In this document: positions 42,561 through 46,394 of the stretch, piece by piece
Position numbering within the stretch: position 1 is the first letter of the stretch
Layout of the letters: every line of letters begins with the position of its first letter
Assembly (NCBI GenBank): GCA_001602845.1
Contig: LUZE01000159.1
Span: 1-46,394 of the forward strand
Direction of reading: 5' to 3'
Length of the DNA stretch: 46,394 nucleotides
Source of the DNA: Bacteroidales bacterium Bact_13
GTDB lineage: Bacteria > Bacteroidota > Bacteroidia > Bacteroidales > UBA932
The notes under the pieces: model-generated
What the model was told of the DNA's origin: nothing
Seen by the model: only the letters and a program-made list of their open reading frames with translations
The model's database searches: none
Translations under genes and position numbers: made by a program

Positions 42561-43444
42561 AAATCATAAAAGTTGAACCACTGCGTGGGGTAGCGCCGCA
42601 CGACCCGCTCCAGCAGGCCCGCGAACTCCTCCGCCATGGCAGCCGCCCGTTCCCGGGCGTTCAAAGCCCCGTCCATCGCGGCACCGAGCCGCCGGACGAA
42701 GATATGGTATCTGTGCACGCCCTCCTTCATCACGAAGGTGGCGAGCATCGGCACTTCGCGCCGGGCTGCCAGCAGGAACGGACCTGCCGGGAACCGCGCC
42801 GGAGCGCCGAAAAAGTTGCAGCTGAAATCTTTCGAAGAGCCGAACAGCCGGTCGCCCGGCATATTGACGATTTCGCCCGCCAACAGGGCGGCGTTCAGCG
42901 TGAACAGATGCGACATGTCGTCGGAAACCGGCACCATCGTAATGTTCGTCTTGTCGAACATCCGCTCGCGCTGCTGCATCACGGTCTGCGTCTCCCCGCT
43001 GAACACCAGGGTGAAGATCCGCTTCTTCTCGCTCGGCAGCGAATAGCCCGCCAGCTCCGAATTGCCCACATGCGCATTCACCTGCACGAAGCCGGCATCC
43101 GTGGCGGCCAGGGCGTCGAAATGCTCCTGCCCGTCCAGCTCGATGTCGAACCGCCGGCCGGCATAGAGCGCGAACCGGTCCATGACCACCTGCCCGAGCT
43201 TGAACTCGTTGGCATAGACGCTGAAGAACGAGCGGACGGCGCTGCGGCCCAGCCGGTCGCGGTAGAAACGGTACGACGCGCGGTATCCCCGCCGGTCGAA
43301 CAGCATGTAGAAGGGAATCACGAGGGACGTCACGCCGTAGAAGAACGTGATGGGCAGGAAGCTGAACAACCGCACCAGCGCCCGTTGCATCCAGGGCGTT
43401 CCGCCGGTAGAACCGTGCCAGTCGTTATGGTCGAACTTCGTCAA
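42551..43444 (-). CDS. LpxL/HtrB-like acyltransferase
   Basis: 297 residues. An N-terminal hydrophobic segment (about 21-50, LVRLFSFLPITFFYGVTSLVIPFYMLF) anchors it to the inner membrane. The HX4E catalytic motif lies in NAHVGNSELAG near residue 122, and NMPGDRLFGSSKDF is a conserved late segment, as in lipid A late acyltransferases. In polyene clusters this enzyme is expected to attach an acyl group, perhaps the polyene itself, to a lipid. It is preceded by an ACP gene 6 bp away, which may supply its acyl donor. Confidence 0.9.
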   Translation of the reverse strand: MTKFDHNDWHGSTGGTPWMQRALVRLFSFLPITFFYGVTSLVIPFYMLFDRRGYRASYRFYRDRLGRSAVRSFFSVYANEFKLGQVVMDRFALYAGRRFDIELDGQEHFDALAATDAGFVQVNAHVGNSELAGYSLPSEKKRIFTLVFSGETQTVMQQRERMFDKTNITMVPVSDDMSHLFTLNAALLAGEIVNMPGDRLFGSSKDFSCNFFGAPARFPAGPFLLAARREVPMLATFVMKEGVHRYHIFVRRLGAAMDGALNARERAAAMAEEFAGLLERVVRRYPTQWFNFYDFWK

Positions 43445-43450
43445 TCCGCG

Positions 43451-43693
43451 CTATCCGATACGGGTTTGGATAAAACGGCAGAACTGGTCGAAGGTCTTCA
43501 GGCCCTTGAAGTCTTCGGGCTTCATCTTGAAGCCGAATTCCTGCTCCACGAGCACCACGATGTCGACCACTTCCAGGCTGTCGATGTTCATGTCTTCTTT
43601 CAGGCGTGCATCGTCCGCGATCTTGGCCGCGTCGATTTCCATCTCGTCGATGAGGAACGCCTTGACTTTATCTTTAATTTCGTTGATTTCCAT
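43451..43693 (-). CDS. Acyl carrier protein (second in cluster)
   Basis: 80 residues, with Ser39 in DMNIDSLEVVDI as phosphopantetheine site. Acidic four-helix protein. It differs from the ACP at 40104-40361 in the surface around the Ser (NIDSLEVV versus GLDSIDVL), so the two probably serve different partner enzymes. Located between a methyltransferase and the LpxL-like acyltransferase. Confidence 0.94.
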   Translation of the reverse strand: MEINEIKDKVKAFLIDEMEIDAAKIADDARLKEDMNIDSLEVVDIVVLVEQEFGFKMKPEDFKGLKTFDQFCRFIQTRIG

Positions 43694-43714
43694 AGTTTCT
43701 CAATGATTCATTTC

Positions 43715-44809
43715 CTACTTGCGCCTGCATACCAGGATGGTATGACCCTGTCCCAGGTTGTCGTGAATGGCCTCGACCGTCAAGCCGGCCTTCCCGACGA
43801 TCCGGATGAATTCGTCGGAATGGTACATCTTGCTGTTTCCGTTGGCCATGGTCGTGAAATAGAGGCTGGTCATCGTCAGACAGAACGAGGCGGGCTCGAA
43901 ACGCTGGCGGTCCCAGAAGGTCTCCATGATGCACAGGCGGGACTCAGGACGCAGGATGGCGGCCGTACGGCGCAGGATGCTCTCGATCTCCGATTCGCCG
44001 AAGCAGTCGAGGAACTGGCTCATCCACACGATGTCGAACGGCTCGGTGGAAGGCAGGACGGCCTGCTCGTCCAGCAGGTTGACGCCGTAGCCTTCGATGC
44101 GGTCGGCACCCGGCTGTCCGGCGGTCAGCTGCTTCATCATGCCAATCTGTTGCGGCAGGTCGGCGATGGTCACGCGCAAGTCGGAATCATGTCCCACGCA
44201 CTGGAGCGCCCACCGTCCGGTATTGCCGCCCACGTCGAGCAGCCGTTTCGGGTGGAACGAGAAGACGATCTGCAGCGCTTCCTCGAAGGAGTTGTCGGAA
44301 TAGAAGTGGTCGAAGTCGAACCAGGCCTTCTGGACATTCTTCGGCAGGGATGAAAGGCCTTCATAGATGGTCGGCCAGTCGCCCAGGGATTCCAGGCCGG
44401 CGGGGCGTCCTTCCCGCAGGGCTTCGTCGAGGTTGTAGAAACCGCGGTAGTTCACATAGTGGTTGAACGGCATGTTCACCCGCGTGGCCGGATCGTTGAG
44501 CAGGAACCAGCCGGTCTTGGAAAGCCGGAACCGGTCGGTCTCGGGGTTGACCAGCACGACGCCGGCGGAGAGACCCGCTTCGAGCAGGACGCGGGCCGCA
44601 TACTCCGACACCGAGGCCTTTTCTGCCGACTCTTCGATCGTCAGGCCCTCGTCCGCGTCGCGCAGGGCATCGAGGATGCCGTATTCGACCAGCAGGCGGC
44701 AGGCCTCGAAGACGATGGGCCCGAACGCGATGAACTCCGCAAGCCGCTGCGCCTGCCTGGCGCTGAGGGTTTCTTTCGTATAATCAGCTAATGAGGGAGA
44801 AAGATGCAT
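43715..44809 (-). CDS. SAM-dependent methyltransferase (O-methyltransferase type)
   Basis: 364 residues. An N-terminal winged-helix dimerisation part (about 30-110, IVFEACRLLVEYGILDALRD, SVSEYAARVLLEAGL) precedes a Rossmann domain with motif I LLDVGGNTGRWAL near residue 190, the acidic VTIADLP strand, and WMSQFLDCFGESE. It resembles plant-type O-methyltransferase family 2. It could methylate a phenolic OH of the aryl head group, the common decoration of aryl polyenes. Starts 26 bp after the hydrolase stop. Confidence 0.9.
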   Translation of the reverse strand: MHLSPSLADYTKETLSARQAQRLAEFIAFGPIVFEACRLLVEYGILDALRDADEGLTIEESAEKASVSEYAARVLLEAGLSAGVVLVNPETDRFRLSKTGWFLLNDPATRVNMPFNHYVNYRGFYNLDEALREGRPAGLESLGDWPTIYEGLSSLPKNVQKAWFDFDHFYSDNSFEEALQIVFSFHPKRLLDVGGNTGRWALQCVGHDSDLRVTIADLPQQIGMMKQLTAGQPGADRIEGYGVNLLDEQAVLPSTEPFDIVWMSQFLDCFGESEIESILRRTAAILRPESRLCIMETFWDRQRFEPASFCLTMTSLYFTTMANGNSKMYHSDEFIRIVGKAGLTVEAIHDNLGQGHTILVCRRK

Positions 44810-44835
44810 GTTTAAATCGTGGTTCAGGTATAGGT

Positions 44836-45609
44836 TTACAATAGGTTTCGTTTGAGGAATTCCGTGGCAATGGCCACCACGTCACGGCGGCGTTTCTTCA
44901 GGAAATGGTTCTCCTTGTCCAGAAGATGGAGTTCGCCGTTCTTGTAGCAGGCCTTGTACTGTTCGCTGTAGGAGTAAGGCACGATAGCGTCCTCCTTGCC
45001 ATGGATCAGGCAGACCGGTCCTTCGTACGATGCGCTGGTCTCGAAGATAGGGAGGGTCTGCGCGACCGCGAAATAGTTCCGTCCCACCTTGTGGAAGAAC
45101 ACCCGCAAATGGTCGGGCAGATGATTGGGATCGTAACGGCGGCCCATCAGCACACCATGGAGGGCGTCGTCTTTCAGCACGGCGGCTGCGGCCAGCTGGA
45201 CCAGGCACGACACCTTGTCCGCTCCCAGTTCTCCCGCGACCATCCCGGCGACGACACCGCCCTGCGAATGGCCCACGAACGCCACTTTGTCCACGTAATC
45301 GAGGCCCGCCACATAGGCATAGACGGCACGGGCGTCGTCGATCTCACTCAGCACGGTCATGTCGGAAAAGAAACCGTCGCTGCGGCCATGGCCGTCGAAG
45401 TCGAAACGGAGCGAGGCGATGCCGTTCTCGTCCAGCGCCTGCACGATGCTGCGCAGCGGTTCCATCCGCTTGTTGGCCATGAAGCCGTGCATCAGCACGA
45501 CCATCGGGCACGTCTCGCCTTCCTTCAGGCGGGGCTTGTGCACAATGGCGGACAGACGGCCTTTCGGGCCCGGTATAATCAACGATTCACGTATGGACAA
45601 TTCTTGCAT
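44836..45609 (-). CDS. Cytoplasmic alpha/beta hydrolase, first gene of the polyene operon
   Basis: 257 residues from ATG 45609 (MQELSIRESLIIPG); longer readings cross the promoter and overlap the divergent gene. Serine-hydrolase triad: Ser in GHSQGGVVAG (near residue 106-115), Asp in HGKEDAIVPYS and His in KENHFLKK. No signal peptide. It may act as an editing thioesterase on stalled ACP intermediates or as a lipid esterase (inference). First gene after the minus-strand promoter 45621-45628. Confidence 0.88.
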   Translation of the reverse strand: MQELSIRESLIIPGPKGRLSAIVHKPRLKEGETCPMVVLMHGFMANKRMEPLRSIVQALDENGIASLRFDFDGHGRSDGFFSDMTVLSEIDDARAVYAYVAGLDYVDKVAFVGHSQGGVVAGMVAGELGADKVSCLVQLAAAAVLKDDALHGVLMGRRYDPNHLPDHLRVFFHKVGRNYFAVAQTLPIFETSASYEGPVCLIHGKEDAIVPYSYSEQYKACYKNGELHLLDKENHFLKKRRRDVVAIATEFLKRNLL

Positions 45610-45620
45610 AATATAAGTTA

Positions 45621-45628
45621 CAAAGATA
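45621..45628 (-). promoter_or_regulatory. -7 promoter element TATCTTTG of the polyene operon
   Basis: Exact TAnnTTTG on the minus strand, 11 nt before ATG 45609. It drives the 19-gene minus-strand operon. Its -33 region overlaps that of the divergent plus-strand promoter. Confidence 0.72.
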
Positions 45629-45658
45629 CGCAATAATCTTGAAAAACGGAAAAATGCG

Positions 45659-45666
45659 TATCTTTG
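45659..45666 (+). promoter_or_regulatory. -7 promoter element TATCTTTG of the divergent oxidoreductase
   Basis: Exact TAnnTTTG 13 nt before ATG 45680, with CTTG at 45638-45641 as a -33-like element (17-nt spacer). Only 30 bp separate it from the minus-strand -7 box, so both promoters share the same A-rich centre. Confidence 0.7.
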
Positions 45667-45679
45667 CAAACAATAAGGA

Positions 45680-46394
45680 ATGGCCGGAAAAAGAGTCATC
45701 ATCATCGGCGCCGGATTCGGCGGACTGCTCTGCGGAAGGGTTCTCTCCCGCAAGGGGTTCGATGTCACCCTGCTGGAACAGGGGCGGCAGGCCGGCGGCG
45801 CCCTGCAGACCTTCGTGCGCGAGGGGATCCGTTTTGACACGGGATTCCATTCCGTTGGCGGGCTGCAGCCCGGCGAGCCGCTGGAAGCCATCTTCCGGCC
45901 TCTCGGCCTGATGGACCTTCCCTGGGTCCGCACGGACCTCGACGAGATTGTCGGGCAGGGGGACTGCTTTCTGCGTTTGTCCTCGGGCTGGACGGAAGAG
46001 GTGGCCCATGTCCTGGGCCCGTACCGACTCAGTTCCTGGCGGTTGAAAGGCGGTGGGAAGACGCTCGCGGACGCCCTCTCCGAGGGCCTGGATGTCCAGC
46101 TCAGAAAAAAAGTCGTTTCGATTGAAGACCATGTCGTCACCTGCGAAGACGGTTCCGCCTATCGGGGCGACATCGTGATTGCGGCCATCCATCCGCAAGT
46201 GATGGTCAAGCTGCTGAAAGATTCCGTCCGTCCCGCCTACCGCAAGCGCATCGGCATGCTCAAGAACGGGCCGGGCGTTGTGACCGTCAACGCGAAACTG
46301 CGTCCCGGGACGCTGCGGTTCATCAATCACAGCATCTTCATCAGGAACAGCGTGATGATCCATTTCGGCGAACCCGACGAAGCCGGCTTCGCCC
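45680..46394 (+). CDS. FAD-dependent phytoene-desaturase-like oxidoreductase (3' truncated by window edge)
   Basis: 238 residues visible from ATG 45680. The N-terminal Rossmann motif VIIIGAGFGGLLCGRVLSRKG binds FAD; GGALQTFVREGIRFDTGFHSVGG (about 39-61) is the conserved loop of phytoene desaturase/CrtI-like and flexirubin-cluster oxidoreductases. The region from the FDTG loop to the GGGKTLADAL helix is only about 65 residues, whereas relatives usually have about 160; a central segment appears missing with the frame kept. Then RKKVVSIEDH and GDIVIAAIHPQVMVKLL follow. Probably acts on the polyene chain or its saturation state. It is divergent from the polyene operon and shares its promoter region, so it belongs to the cluster. 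Confidence 0.85.
   Translation, partial: MAGKRVIIIGAGFGGLLCGRVLSRKGFDVTLLEQGRQAGGALQTFVREGIRFDTGFHSVGGLQPGEPLEAIFRPLGLMDLPWVRTDLDEIVGQGDCFLRLSSGWTEEVAHVLGPYRLSSWRLKGGGKTLADALSEGLDVQLRKKVVSIEDHVVTCEDGSAYRGDIVIAAIHPQVMVKLLKDSVRPAYRKRIGMLKNGPGVVTVNAKLRPGTLRFINHSIFIRNSVMIHFGEPDEAGFA

Noticed and set aside
45587-46363. 258-codon minus-strand frame at the right end
   Set aside because: Shadow of the FAD oxidoreductase on the plus strand, which has a GAGFGG FAD motif and promoter.
1-46394. Search for CRISPR arrays, tRNA/rRNA, IS elements, toxin-antitoxin and phage genes
   Set aside because: No regularly spaced repeats, cloverleaf-like sequences, transposase or integrase motifs were seen by eye.

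Overview
The window is about 46 kb of GC-rich DNA from a member of the Bacteroidota, most likely order Bacteroidales. The evidence is lineage-typical gene content (TonB-dependent receptor with DUF4249 lipoprotein, sigma factor with dual-membrane anti-sigma pairs, ComM/YifB, aryl polyene/flexirubin-type cluster) and repeated exact matches to the Bacteroidota -7 promoter element TAnnTTTG just upstream of genes. Genes are dense with many 1-14 bp overlaps. I saw no tRNA, rRNA, CRISPR array, transposase or integrase. No stretch over 300 bp lacks a gene.

Left part (1-15.6 kb): a 5'-truncated uvrA overlaps a secreted esterase-like protein; then an outer-membrane uptake operon (TonB-dependent receptor, DUF4249 lipoprotein, plug-domain-like secreted protein); a 10-TM heavy-metal exporter and a PlsC-like acyltransferase; a lower-GC block of four minus-strand envelope proteins, two of them tandem duplicates; and an ECF sigma factor overlapping a candidate dual-membrane-spanning anti-sigma factor.

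Middle (15.6-27.7 kb): tsaE, then a set that reads as cell-wall amino-sugar salvage (NamZ exo-muramidase, GH18 hydrolase, divergent ROK kinase, MFS permease, SIS-domain protein); comM on the other strand; a second sigma/anti-sigma pair with a terminator; a TPR protein and an EnvC-like degenerate LytM protein.

Right part (27.7-46.4 kb): one long minus-strand operon of 19 genes from 45609 down to 27661, plus a divergent FAD oxidoreductase running off the right edge. It holds an aromatic amino-acid ammonia-lyase, an ANL-type acyl ligase, two ACPs, two catalytic ketosynthases, a chain-length-factor-like and a second degenerate ketosynthase, two hotdog proteins, three stand-alone acyltransferase/hydrolase-type tailoring enzymes, a methyltransferase, a glycosyltransferase with a small EamA/SMR-type membrane protein, a LolA-like carrier and a giant MMPL transporter fused to an acyltransferase and a Rossmann domain. 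This fits an aryl polyene/flexirubin-type pigment pathway: an aryl starter from tyrosine or phenylalanine is activated, loaded on an ACP, elongated to a polyene, O-methylated, esterified to a lipid and exported to the outer membrane. No ketoreductase is visible, so it is probably beyond the right edge or supplied from elsewhere.

The most interesting items are the two sigma/dual-membrane anti-sigma pairs, the promoters that sit only 4-6 nt from start codons, the overlapping divergent promoters of the polyene cluster, the MMPL-acyltransferase-Rossmann fusion, the unusually compact FAD oxidoreductase, and the non-MurQ amino-sugar salvage operon.
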